Position numbers and translations under genes: made by a program
Assembly: GCF_014851395.1 (NCBI RefSeq)
Contig: NW_024041373.1
Span: 20,840,750-20,904,749 of the forward strand
DNA length: 64,000 nucleotides
Direction of reading: 5' to 3'
Source of the DNA: Micropterus salmoides
Taxonomy: Eukaryota > Chordata > Actinopteri > Centrarchiformes > Centrarchidae
Part shown: piece after piece, positions 1 through 11,459 of the stretch
Numbering within the stretch: the first letter of the stretch is position 1
How the letters are laid out: each line of letters starts with the position of its first letter
Notes under the pieces: generated by a model
Told to the model about the DNA's origin: nothing
Databases searched by the model: none
What the model saw: the letters and a program-made list of their open reading frames with translations, nothing else

Positions 1-389
1 TATTTCAAGCAGGAAAAAATGGTGGCCTAGTTACAAACAAACAGCTAAACAGTGTTTCTGAAAACATTTGAGGAAATAGCCAATGCAATAACAATCTTTA
101 TTCATATTTGGTCAAAGAAGGTAAAAGAAGTTGACCTAGCCAACATGATGTCACCCATTGGTGTGGACTACAGTTTTGAAGCTTTTGGCATTTTGGATAT
201 TGCCATCTTGTTTTGTTTTTTTGGACCTGTCATTCAAAGCAGCCACGTCCTTAATCATGCATAACTTTAAGCCTTAATACAACTGAAACGGGTGAGTTAT
301 AAAAAAAATCCACTCCCACCCACCCCAGAAGTGCGTAAGATGTTTGTTTTCTTTCTTTCTTTTGGGGGGTGGAGAGAGGAAGTGGGGGG

Positions 390-1010
390 GTGAAGGAGGG
401 AGGCTATGCAGAGTCCAGATGACCTCTGAACAAGTAAGTCTTGAGTCTCTTGTGGAAGCTGGTGAGTGACTCTGCTGTCCTGAAATTTGCTGAGGACAGA
501 GAAGAGTTGTGACTTACCTAAACAACTTTTTGCTTGCTCCAAACGATGGCGGTACCAGCCGGTCAGCAGAGGTAGTTGAGCAGAACACTCAAGCTGGGGC
601 ACAAGGTCTGACTAATGCCTGGAGGTAGGTGAGGGCAGTTCCATTGACAGCCTTGTAGGCCAGTACCATTCTCTTAAATCTGATCAGAGCTGCTAAAGGG
701 AGCCAGTGGAGGTCATGGAAGAGGGCGTTCATATTGGAGAACTTTATTAGATTGAAAATGAGGCATGCTGCAGCGCTCTGTATTCATTGCAACGGTTTGA
801 TTGCTGAAGCAGGGAGTCCAGCTAGAAGCAAGTTGCAGTTGTCAAGGCAGGAGATAACAAGTGCTTGGATCAAGAGCTGTGCTGATTTCCCTTGTGAAGA
901 AGGGCCTGCGGACATCTGCCGATGTTGTAAAGAATAATTCTGCAGGATCGGACCACTGCAGTGATATTGGTGGTGCAGCACAGTTAATTGTCCTACACCA
1001 AGGTTCCTCA
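390..1010 (-). mobile_element. LINE remnant, L2/CR1-like reverse transcriptase C-terminus
   Basis: Read on the minus strand, this stretch gives the end of a non-LTR retrotransposon polymerase, broken by stops and frame changes. Recognisable pieces in order are LVISCLDNCNLLLAGLPAS and AIKPLQ near 790-880, then HDLHWLPLAALIRFKRMVLA and YKAVNGTALTYLQALVRPC at about 610-720, then a DRLVPPSF-like block and a degraded C-terminus near 410-560. These match the thumb and C-terminal region shared by fish L2/CR1-type LINEs, whose usual form is LHWLPV..RI.FK..L..YKA.NG.AP.YL. No polymerase catalytic motif is present, so it is a 5'-truncated dead copy. The clade is inferred from motif memory rather than alignment. 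The sequence to about 1150 looks like further repeat but I could not name it. Confidence 0.8.
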
Positions 1011-1150
1011 CGGTTGGTGAAGGAGAAATTGCAATGTCCTCAACAGTTACCAGTAAGTCTGTGTGAGGGCAGACTTAAGTCGGCACGAAGACGAGTCCTG
1101 TCTTCTCGAGCAGCAAAATGTATGACAGGTGACTTTTTAAATACGGACTG

Positions 1151-4100
1151 GTGACGCCCCCTATTAGATTAACGCTATAGTAATTGGCCCGACCAGATCC
1201 AGGATGGGTGGAAATGTGTCTGAATGAGATGGGGGCAGACACATTTTCCAGAACAAATTAAACATGAGCTCAGGGACCGGATTCACCTGGCTAGTCATCC
1301 TAACCTCCATGATGTAATTTTACACTGAAAAATTCATTCACAAGTCATATACGTCACACATTCAATGAGTGTGTGTAGGTGGGTGTTCTAATATACAGAA
1401 CGTGTAAGTGCATTTATGTTGGTTTTGAATGGCTATTTAGAATAAGAGCAGTCAGACAAATAGGATCTGATAATAAAGTCAGCAGCTTCAGTAAGAATCA
1501 GCTTTGAGTGTTGACATAAGGAAAAATACAAACTCAGTAGTTTGCAAGGTGTGTAATGTATACAGTAGATAGATGCACTATACAGACACACTGCAGAACA
1601 GATTAGGTGACACGTTTTAAAGTCTCTGCTGCTTAAGGAGAGAAACTTAGTTCTTCTGCAACAGCAAACAATGAATAAGAGATTTAACTCTGGATACTTC
1701 TACTTATATCTCCTTTAATGCCTTAATTTAGTAGCACAGTTCACTGGAAAACACCCTATTTTCTAATTTAAATAAAGTAAATCAAACAGTATTGACACAT
1801 TAATCTTAGAAAAGCAAAGAGGTACACAGACAGGACAGTGTTTTCCTTCTCTGAAAAGAATTACATCAGAGCACCCTTTAGCCAAGGTCACACTGGCAAT
1901 GAACGCCGCCAAAATGAGATTGTGAAATTCTTTTTAATTAATTGTACTCATATTGTGGTTTATATATGTGGCATTGAAATAAATTTGTTTCCAGATAATG
2001 AGCGTGTACAGACGCAGACAGATCGATGCTGCAGCACTGTGCTGGAACACGAACCAAGAATCAAAGAAAGTGCCAGAAAAAAACTTACAGTTTGTACATA
2101 TTTCTTCTTCGTTTATGCAATCTGACACAGACTGAAGGGCAGTGCTTCTCCTGTACTCCACTACTTTTCTGAGGGAAATATTGTACCTTTTTTTGGTAGA
2201 ACTTCTGCACTTTTACTTCAGAAAATATGAGCCAGTCCAATGCAAATGTAGGACTTTCACTTCTAAATGAGTTTTGTTCATGGTGGTGTTCCTACTTTTA
2301 CTTAAACCTAGTAAATAGATATTTGGGCACTGGAGGGTGTGGAACAAGCTGTGAACACAACATTGACATATTATTTACAAGTGTGTTAGCAAAGGTATGC
2401 CTATTTACTCATCGGGTTGTTACGGAGCAATATTAACTCTCATTTGGAGTCATGTTTCTGGACACCTGATGAATGTAAGCCCAATATTCACTCTCCTTTG
2501 AGCTGTTTTGGTCTCTTGAGGGAAATGGTGATGTGGTTAAACAATTGACTTGGCTTTCTGATTCAATCCATAAGGGTACATGCTGTAAATGAGGTTGCAG
2601 GAACATGCTATACATGCTGTACATCTGTATTTCCTGGACCAAAATCTTTCACTTGTATTTACACCTGTGCAAATATAGTTACTGTCATAGTAGAGTCATC
2701 AGAGCTGAAAAGGCCAGTTTAATTGGCTGGCTAGGCTCCATGTAGTTTGAGTCCCACAGAGATTTAACTCCTCTCTTCTCCTCTCTTCTCCTCTCCCAGC
2801 TGCTCCTGGCTGTGGCACAATAAAAAAAATCTCTTTGTGTTGTATAATGATAATACTGTTTACTGCTCTGTGAACTCAAAACCCTTCAGATAATGAGACA
2901 TACCAACATGGGTCATCTGCCCCAACAACATCCCTTTGAATTTTATGTTTGTGTGTATCCATGGAAACAACATTGTGCAATCTCCCAAGTGCATTTCTTC
3001 CACATCACTAATATAAGGATGATATCTGGCCTGCTTTCTGTTGGGAACATGCATGTGATGGGGTGTGTGGCTTGATAAACATGTGTCAGGTGTGATTTTT
3101 ATTTTATTAACAGCCCGCACACCCACACAGAGCAGAAAGCAAGGCTGAAAGCAAGTGCTGCCAACACCTCATCTCATTGTGACAGATCTGTCAACATGTC
3201 AGCCTGACCTGTGGCTGATTGGAGCTGACACTGAGGAGAGAGAGTGAGAAAGCCTGATGGAAAGCATGGTCAGTTTCAACTTCCCACAGTTATTCATCTA
3301 AGTGTTATTGTATCTACTGTCACTTTCTCTTACCCTCATTTTTTTTGTTTTTCCTGCAATAGCAAATGAGACAATGAAATAATACTGCATAAACAAAAGG
3401 TTCTGCCTTTAAAACTTCACTTACAAAGCACAGTTTGTTCAGTGTCCCTATTTTATTCCTTTCACATTCTGTATTGTCGTATTAAATTGAAAAAATACAT
3501 TGATTTAGCAGTAGCTGCAGCTTTATTGTAGTTCGTACTTACTATTGTACAACTGTTCCTTCCACGATGCCTAAATACCAAGCGCAGATAATGAGTTGAT
3601 ATTAAAAATAAAACGAATAATGCTTGCATGATGTTATCTTTATTCTGATTTGCGCAATTAAAAGGAAAGACATCTTTGAAGCCAACACATTCCACATTTA
3701 AAATTTTTATAAGGGGCCTATTTGGAGTTCAGGCCTTTTACTTTCTGATCATATACTGTATGACATACAGCACAGCAGCAGATTAAACCCAGCAAAACAT
3801 GGGACTTAATAAACATGTTTGCTCCACATTTGGTTGATATGTGCAGTAATTCCCTTCTGAATGACACAGCTGCCTGCTTCCCTTCTGCTCCAGCGTTTAG
3901 ATTTATGTGAATACAGAACTGTTTTTTTCTCTTTTTCTTAAATACACCCATTTTCATTTACATTTTGTGAAAAATGGGATGAATTGGAAATTCTCAAGGA
4001 CAGAACTCATGTTTTACCTTTACAAAATGATTATGTATTTTGAATGCCAATTATTTTGCGCTCACTTTCAGAAAATTGTTTTTACAATAGTGACCTGAAG

Positions 4101-4630
4101 GTCAACAAACAAATTATACTTAATTTTTAAACTCTTAAAAACACAGGATAAATGAGCTTCTGTCTGTAGTCACAAGGGCACACTGAGTCATATTTCTTCA
4201 TAAGATTCATGCTGCAAAGGTTATGGTGGTAGGCTTTTTCCAGCAAGCAGCCAAACTAAAAGTTCACAAATCAATATATTTTCATTCAACCCCCAATGTT
4301 TTAAATAAATTACTGATGACTGACGCACTGCTGATACTAACACTGTGGGAATTGATAAGTGTGTGAGAGTTGTGATATGTTTGTAAAAGGTATTTCAGTG
4401 AATCAAAAATGAAATGTTCTCTAATATTGGCGAACCACTTCCACAACCCACATGCTGCAGAATTTCCCTTAAAAATATATATATTTAAATGTATAAATGC
4501 TTTAAATAGACAAAAGTAAAGGTGACCATGCAAACCTGACTAGTATGTTGAGGTGACAAATAACTGTAGCATCAAAACATTTCTACATAATAAAATGCAT
4601 ACAGTAGTTTTGTCATTAAAAAAAGCAACT
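1151..4630. other. gene-free stretch
   Basis: No coding exon, RNA gene or recognisable mobile element was found. The sequence is AT-rich and holds only short low-complexity pieces, such as a CTCTT/CTCCT pyrimidine run at 2768-2798. Short open frames here show no family motif. Confidence 0.5.
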
Positions 4631-4639
4631 GTGCACTTA

Positions 4640-5125
4640 AAGCCGCACTAACCAATATGTTTATATCAACAATGGATCAAATTACTACGTAATATGAAAA
4701 AGATGAAAAACCAGATAATTATCATTTCTCTCTGCTCTACAATGTGTTTTAGCATATTTCAGCCAATAGTTTTTGCTTTTCTGGGTGACAACTTTACCTT
4801 TTTAACTTTGTTAAAACAGCAAGCAGCTGTTTTTAATGAGACAGCTCCCTGCTCAACATCAAACAGCAAAAGACAAGGTTTGCGACTAGCTGCTGAACAC
4901 AGTGGCGCATATAGCAGATAAAGAGATATTTCCCTCAAAAGTTGGTAGAGATCAAAACATAGGTAAATGCAGAGTGCATATTTTACTTACATTCATCACG
5001 TGTCCAGACACATGGCTCCAAATGAACGTTAAAATATTGCACTTTATCTGCTGCATATGTAAATAGGCAACTGTTTGTTAACATGTTCGCCATATGTGTT
5101 GCCCCCAGCTGGGACATCCGTTAAA
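4640..5125 (+). repeat. dispersed teleost repeat, copy A
   Basis: Block of non-coding sequence whose pieces recur at 40690-41030. Shared landmarks, in the same order, are CTCTCTGCTCT / CTCACTGCTCT, AGCAGCTGTTT / GGCAGCTGTTT, TGCTCA then CA(T/C)CAAAC, GTTGGTAGAGA(T/C)CAAAACA, and TGTAAATA(G/A)GCA. I know this as a frequent dispersed repeat in fish but cannot assign it to a transposon class. No coding capacity. Confidence 0.6.
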
Positions 5126-5681
5126 GTATTCGTCACTATTTCACATAGTTTCAAACATGCGGTAGGTAGAAGATAAAATCTGAAAGAGAAAAATAAATGT
5201 CGATACAAATATACACATGTAACATTTAACATCCTCGTCTCCATGATCCTTTCTCCATTAAGTCCTGCAATTAAAAAAACAGCAGAACGTAAGGGTCATC
5301 TTCTTTTTCCTGCACCACCTACAGTAAATAACTACGACTGCCTCTGTTGTAAAATGTGTTGGCTCTACATGTTGCAGGGTTTGTGCTGAGTGGGAGAGGT
5401 TTTTCATCACAGTGGCATTTGGGTCAGATTACAGGCTCACGCCATCATCTACAATTGTCAGGTTTTGTACAAAACAACCATTATATGGTGTCAGAGGGAT
5501 GAGAGTAGAGAGGAACAATATGAAAAAGGAGAAAGAGACAAAGAGCACAGAAAACATAATCATAGACAGACAGTGAGAGAGATAGATGTTTCAGTGAGCT
5601 TTAAAGTAGAGTTGACACCTATAACAATGTCATACCTATATGGACAAACAACAGCCCATCACCCTTCAGATTTATGTCCAT

Positions 5682-5718
5682 ACACACACACACACACACA
5701 CACACATACACACACACT
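5682..5718. repeat. (CA)n microsatellite
   Basis: Nearly pure CA dinucleotide run with a single T interruption. Confidence 0.97.
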
Positions 5719-5831
5719 CTGACTGTGTTCCAGGAAAGCAGCTTCAGGGAGTCTCTCCTAATCACCAACCAGCCAAGCCGAAAAGATGAGGGTAATAAAT
5801 CCCAAAGGATGTTGACTCATTGTATTGATGT

Positions 5832-5833
<2 letters not shown>

Positions 5834-5881
<48 letters not shown>

Positions 5882-5882
5882 A
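5834..5882. repeat. (CA)n microsatellite
   Basis: Long CA dinucleotide run of about 24 units with one interruption near its end; likely polymorphic. Confidence 0.97.
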
Positions 5883-5889
5883 CTAATAA

Positions 5890-6940
5890 GCATGTCTTGC
5901 TATTGCTTATATCTTTAATCGAAGAGTTTTTGCCTGCTCATCCAAACCGCAGCTGAAGGTATGCGTGAGATTTTAATGTCCCTGTCCCTGCAGAATTATT
6001 TGTGAATACACGTTACACTTCCAGCAATACAAAGCCATCAATCATGAAACAAATGGCTGCAATAACACCAAAAATGTGAGTTGGATGAAGGGGATGAAGT
6101 CAGAAGGATAAGGAGTAGCAATAATCTAAGATGTAATAAAGTAATTATATAATGTATGTGTAATGTGAAATAACTACAATGTAAGTTAATATAAGTACAA
6201 AGGTAAGTATACTCCTTCCCATTGTGGACATATAGTCCAGTCCGGATTCGATTAAACCTTGGGACAAACCTGGAGAGCTGACCCTGCAAATCTCACGAGA
6301 CGCCACCTGTTGTGTGTTCTTGTTCCAGAACAAAACATGGACGGAATCCAGCAGCTTGCATATATGATGTGACATTTGGGCAAAAAAAGCCAAAAAAGGA
6401 GTAAAGTGTGAAGAGTTTAAGTGAGATCCTGGATGGACAGGTGTGGGCAACATGGGCTGTATAGCCTACACACGGTATTGGAGGTGATTGAAGTAACAAA
6501 GCTAACTTAAAATTAAGTAAATATTTAATTCATATTCATATTCTTAATATGCTTAACAATGGTAATGTGTGTCCTCGCCCAACATGTCCTCATATCTAAA
6601 TGACAAAATAGGTTGTTTGTCAATGCCTTCCAAAACAACATATATGAGCGTGTCCCATACCAGTCCAGTGTCAGGGGTACGGGACTTTCATTATGTGAGT
6701 CACATAACATTAAACATGTCTTAAGGTAAACAGGAAAACATCATGTTTTTGGCAGCCTCATATTTTGATGGAGCAACTTGCTTCTTATTTTAAATGACCT
6801 GATCAGCTTTTGATTATAGCATTATGCATGTCGAGGACATTGCAATTGTCGATACTCCTAACTTAAATTTGATGAAAACACAGTTTGTTGTCAAGCGTGG
6901 ACAACAGAGAATTCAGTTAATGCGAAAGCTTAACTCTTTT
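5890..6940. other. gene-free stretch
   Basis: Nothing recognisable. Overlapping short open frames on the minus strand at 6038-6499 are unrelated to any family I know and look like chance. Confidence 0.5.
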
Positions 6941-6944
6941 TATG

Positions 6945-7490
6945 TCTGTGATTTCATGTAGTTTTTATTTATTGAAAGTCTTCTAACTTTCTCATTTATT
7001 TGCTGGTTTAATGGGCTGTCTGTGAAGAACAAGAATTGCCTGAATGGCATTGTGAAAGTCTGCTCCAAGATAATTGGAGCCCAGCAAAGAGACTTGTGCA
7101 CCCTCTGGGAGAGACAGTCCAGTAAGCAAAAGGAATTATCTGCCAATCTGACCATTTTCTGTCCAGTAAATTCCCTGCAATGCCCTCAGGCCGCTGTTAT
7201 AATTTACCCCTTAGGAGAACAAACCACTGCACTTCAAGTCCTTCATCCCTTCTACTATCAGGCTATTAAACGCAGACAGTAGCCATTTGAAATGACTTCT
7301 AAACTCAGTTATGAACTATGACTAAATGTTTTTATTTTATTTATTCCTGATCGTTGTTTCCTTGCATTGCCCTTTGTATATTGATCTGTTACCTCTATAC
7401 TTTGAGTTTGTTATGTGTATGGACTGTAAGCAAACAAAATGCCCTTCTTGAGCTCAATAAAGTTGTCTGAATTGAACCGAACTGAACTAA
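6945..7490 (+). mobile_element. LINE C-terminus with 3' tail
   Basis: Plus-strand translation gives ESLLTFSFICWFNGLSVKNK followed by NCLNGIVKVCSKIIGAQQRD. This is the highly characteristic end of a fish non-LTR polymerase, whose family form is ESVLTFS..CWFG.LSVK.K..LN.IVKVCSKIIG. The frame runs 7022-7282 before decaying. The following roughly 200 bp behaves as a 3' UTR and ends around 7440-7490 in a short-period tail built from GAATTGAAC and CGAACTGAACT units, typical of LINE 3' ends. It is 5'-truncated and dead. The exact clade was not determined. Confidence 0.85.
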
Positions 7491-7525
7491 ATGTATTTCC
7501 CAAACTGTCGAACTATTCCTTTAAA
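7488..7525 (+). repeat. terminal fragment of a short DNA element
   Basis: The piece GTATTTCCCAAACTGTCGAA followed by CTATTCCTTTAA matches the right terminus of the elements at 11138-11455 and 60379-61437. Only one end is present here, directly abutting the LINE tail. Confidence 0.5.
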
Positions 7526-8084
7526 GATTCATCTTTTAGTACGACTGCCTAAACCTCATTGAGCATCAGCCTCAATCAAGCTCCCTTGAATAAATGAAAA
7601 TTTTCACTGAAGTCAGAAGTATAATTGCTTGAACTGATTTGCTTTTTAGAATAGTTTTTAATTGTCTATGGAGAACAAGACACCAATTAAAGTTCACCAA
7701 TAAAAAGAAGATTTCACAGTATGAATGCACAGTTAGTATCACAGCTCACACCTTCACAGGTCGAATTTTCTGTTAATTGTGGATTTCACCACTCCACTGT
7801 GTTGAAATAATTTATGATGCTATAGATTTTTAAACATAAACGCATATGCCATATATCCCAGGGTTGTTTGTGAGTCTACTATGTCTCATCAGTGATCATA
7901 AACAAAATCTGAAGATCTGCTCCACTGTCCAGATGGCTGATGCCTGACAAAACTCAATTCCTCCTCCCTTATTTCCTTGGTATTATGCTCTGCCTGCTCC
8001 AGTAATTCCATCTCTGCAGTTAGCAATTTCTTATTATGGGCCTGTCTTCTAGAGCTGCTAGACTACTAACACAAACAAAAAGAA

Positions 8085-8584
8085 AAAAAGACACACTGCA
8101 CTGGCACCCTGTAGCTTCTAAAATTGATTTTAAAGAATTCTACTTGTGTACAAAGACCAGCGTGCATCACATATTCCCTGTTGTTAGATGTTCCTTCATG
8201 AGCCCTTAGATACTCTACAGCTGTTTTTTAGTTACTCAAAACCCCACCAAAAAGAAAATTGGTGTGCGTTTCAGGTATTCTACAAACTTGTGGAACAACC
8301 TACCCAAAGATATTAGAGAGACAGGCTCTGTTAAATGCCAAATAAAAACATACCTCTTCAACTTAACCTTTTTCTAGTACCACTAGTAACACTACAATAT
8401 GCGTGCTTCACATGAAGTCTCCATGGAGTTCCCTGCAACGCTAAGCACCCTTTCTTTACCTGCTTTGTTTTGAATTTACTTTGTTTCTTGTTTTTATTCA
8501 TTTTTAAATGTAAAGCACTTGGAGCTGCATGTTTTGTATGAAAGGTGCAATATAAATAATAGTTATTGTTGTTGTTATTATTCC
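8085..8584 (+). mobile_element. L2-type LINE 3' end
   Basis: Degraded LINE polymerase C-terminus. An LHWHPVASKIDFKEF-like block (usual form HWLPV..RIDFK) is followed by a segment resembling (W)NNLPKDIRETGSVK..LKTYLFNL. It is followed by the diagnostic L2-type 3' end: GTAAAGCACTTGGAGCTGCA, then TGTATGAAAGGTGCAATATA, then a TATTGTTGTTGTTATTA microsatellite-like tail at 8565-8582. Multiple stops show it is inactive. The tail also clarifies the SINE at 26100, whose end uses a similar GAAAGGCGCTATATA motif. Confidence 0.85.
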
Positions 8585-8740
8585 CTCAGCTCTACTATGA
8601 GTTTAGTGCTAATTAGCAAATGTCAGCAGGCTAGCATATTAAACTAAGATAGAGAAAGTTGTAAAAGTTATATCCTGCCAAACGTCAGCATGTTAGCATT
8701 TACCACAAAGCACCAAATTGATTGATGTCAAATTGAGAAG
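8585..8740 (+). repeat. dispersed 'TGTTAGCAT' repeat, fragment
   Basis: Contains the landmarks GCTAATTAGCAAATGTCAGC, then GTCAGCATGTTAGCATTTA and CACAAAGCACCA. These are shared with blocks at 29250-29550 and 39560-39700. Non-coding. Confidence 0.55.
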
Positions 8741-8744
8741 GCCT

Positions 8745-9055
8745 ATGGTGGTGCGTTCCAGCTGCATAGTGTGTGGATTTTGTGAATACTAGATTAGCAA
8801 GAATTTCTGAGAATGCATCATGAGCTTACTGGACGTACTCAACTAAGACACAATTCATTGCATCTTATCAGACTGTGTAATGGCGATCATGTGATGCAGT
8901 CACGCTGCACGATGCAGTCTTACTTGAATCTTGAACAGTCTAGTGCTAGTAATGGCATAGTTAATCGTTTATTTAGTAGTCACTCAGTACATACTGAGTG
9001 AGTATGTAGGCAGTATGTTAGTATGCAATTTTGAAAGCAGCTTTAGTCTTGTTTG
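8745..9055. repeat. possible degraded DNA-element remnant
   Basis: The ends are weakly inverted: GCGTTCCAGCTGCATAGTGT on the left, TTAGTATGCAATTTTGAAAG on the right. The interior is rich in AGTATGT/ACATACT words, as in a fish repeat that opens with GCGTTCCAAATAGCATACTA. Arms are poorly preserved, so this is tentative. Confidence 0.3.
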
Positions 9056-9100
9056 CACTACAGTAACAAGGATACTAAAAGATGATTATTCCTTGTAACT

Positions 9101-9172
9101 AGTGTTGTAGCGCTCGAGGCCGATCTTGGTCTTGACTTGGTCTCGGTTTGGGTGGTCTTGACTACAACACTA
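9101..9172. mobile_element. 72-bp hAT-like MITE with target duplication
   Basis: Terminal inverted repeats AGTGTTGTAG (9101-9110) and CTACAACACT (9162-9171) are perfect. They are flanked by the duplicated target CTTGTAACT at 9092-9100 and 9173-9181 (8-9 bp, as hAT transposases make). The interior carries GTCTTGACTTGGTCTCGG. A coding-free miniature element, recognisable as a very common teleost repeat. Both ends and the duplication are intact. Confidence 0.85.
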
Positions 9173-9184
9173 CTTGTAACTGTG

Positions 9185-11135
9185 CAGAGGTGGAGAACTA
9201 TTGAGGTGGAGAACTACTGTTAGATAAAAATGAGAATCTGCGTGATTTTAGTCTTATCATGCTGCTGAGTGGTGGCTGTGATTTCAGTGTCTCTCTCATT
9301 TACCTCTCATAAGAGGAAATTTGACTCTGTTTTTTTGCCAAGTAGGCTTGTAGTCCAAACATAAATCAAGCAGTAAGTACATTTTCTAACACCTGTTAAT
9401 ACCAAATGCATGCACCAAAACAGTATGTTAAAGAGCATGCTTGTTTTGTTATATGTGTATGTCTCAACTCGCTTTTCAACTCTGTTTATGTTCACTTCAC
9501 CTTAAAGTACCATTTCAGAGATCTTAATGCACTGCAACTTTAGAAAACTAGAAAAAACATATGCAAAACAACTTACCTTCACCACTTTAGTGTCTCGTGG
9601 AGACTTCTTTTATGTTCTGTACAACCTGCAACGTTGCTAAAATTCATGAATATGTATCTCGTTTTTTATTAATTGGCTGCATTTTCTTCTAAATCACTGA
9701 TTTATGTCCTCCTGTATGTCTTGTTTTCCTCATTCGCAGTGTTTTACCTTACAGTGTGTTGACCTTGGTCATCCACTGTAATAAAGCCACATGGGCATCT
9801 TGTTACAACAGCTACTCAATCTGAAAACCAGAATTTAAATTTGGGTTTTAATAATGCAAGACCTGCGTCTGATTAATGTCGCCAACAAAACGTGACAGCA
9901 CACTTAACAGATAAACACGATCTGTCAGCAATTGTTTGCCACAGCAGCTGCTCTTTGTTTGCTGCTGTCCAGCTGCTTTTACCTAGTAACATAGTATGGA
10001 GGTAATTCTTATGTTATGTCACCTTCATCTCTTTATCTGCTGGTGGAATACAAGACACACATTGTTTGTGCATCCATAATGTACACAGTTTGATTTACTG
10101 TCTTTTCAGAGAAAGAGCACTCTAGACCCCAAAGGCACGACACAAAGACAGATTCAGGCAGGCAAAACAAAGGCTGGAAGGCTAGGGCAAATGTAAACTA
10201 GACAATCTGGCAAAGTGTAGGTAAAAAAAAAAGGCCTGTATATATACTTTGTGACAACATGATGAAGGAAATAGGGAACAGGTAAGCAGGTTGGTGGGGA
10301 AGGTCAGGCGATGGAAATGGCAGGAAAGGGGTTACTGTAGGGCAGGAGGGGGTGGCTGGATTAGAAATGACATGACAAGTAGATGGCAGGGAAGAAAACA
10401 ACAAACAGAATGAATTTCGGGAATTGGATGAAGCTGTGACATTCATCATTTTTAAACTCACTGTAAAAGTGTATGGAACACAGCTATCTAAACACGACTG
10501 ATCTTGATCACCACAGCCACTCACTGGAAACCGTGAAATGAAACCAACAAATCCAAAAATGATTTATGAGATTTTGAGTTATGGCCCATAAAAGTGTCTG
10601 TCTGGTTTGTTGCCATGCTGTTGACAAAGGGGAGAAGTATTTTACTTTAGTTTAGCTTTATAAGGATACAACAAAGGCAAACAGTTCCAAACAGTTATAT
10701 AATATATTAATTCACAGGGTAGATCGGAAAATTTATGTCAACTGAAACAATACTCAAGTGAAAAATACAAAGATAATACAGCTGGTGTGTGTGTGTGTGT
10801 GTGTGTAAGACAAAATGCTGTGTTGAGTTACTGAAGAAATACAATCAAGCAGCACAGTTGAGACAGACTCTGCATTAATATTTTACATGAGGATTTTCAG
10901 TAAATTCTCTCCTTCCTCATCATCATCAGTAAAACTGATAGTAAGGACTGTTTAAAGTAGATTTTGATATCACTCTCTGACTAGTGAGTCGTTAGACATG
11001 TTACTATTAAAGTGTTGTGCATCGAATTTTCTATAAGCCATCAAGGATGCAGTTGTCAATAAAGTAATTAATAAGGGTCATGAGTTTTTCACTCATCAGC
11101 AAACAAGTCATCTGTAATTAAGAAAGTCTGTACAT
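9185..11135. other. gene-free stretch
   Basis: No gene or recognisable element apart from a (GT)n run at 10784-10806. A 108-residue minus-strand open frame at 10198-10524 has no family motif and is probably chance. Confidence 0.5.
10784..10806. repeat. (GT)n microsatellite
   Basis: Pure GT dinucleotide run. Confidence 0.95.
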
Positions 11136-11137
11136 GT

Positions 11138-11455
11138 TAAAGAAATAGTTTACAAACTGTGTCTATTAATTTTCTTTCCAAGAATTACATGAGAAGATCG
11201 ATAACAATATCATGCTTGGTAAGTATTTCTTTGCTGGGAGCAGTGATCAAAAGTGCTGTCGTCACAGTGAGGTATCCAGGCACCCAGCGGATTAAGTGTT
11301 GCTATCAACAAAATATTACAGCTTGTAATAAAACAATATTACTGCTTTTGTCCAGATTAAACAGCTCTAGCTCTGTACTGAACACGGCGATATGAAAGTG
11401 GTATTTCATCTACATCTAAAGAAAGCAAATAAGAATATTTCCCAAAACATTTAAC
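11138..11455. mobile_element. short DNA element with inverted ends
   Basis: Left end TTAAAGAAATAGTTTACAAA; right end near 11430-11455 reads AATATTTCCCAAAACATTTA then ACTATTGCTTTA, roughly the inverse of the left end. The interior carries ACATGAGAAGATCGATAACA and GAAAGTGGTATTTCATC. It matches the outer element at 60379-61437, which has GGGAAATACACTT on the left and AATTTCCCAAATGTCAAACT plus GTTCCTTTA on the right. Non-coding, class unknown. Confidence 0.6.
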
Positions 11456-11459
11456 TATT

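Noticed and set aside
297..602. 101-codon minus-strand open frame
   Set aside because: It is one frame of the decayed LINE C-terminus, not a separate gene.
5390..5886. Two overlapping frames ending in His-Thr repeats
   Set aside because: The His-Thr tails are translations of the CA microsatellites.
10198..10524. 108-codon minus open frame
   Set aside because: Composition-driven, no motifs, no splice context.
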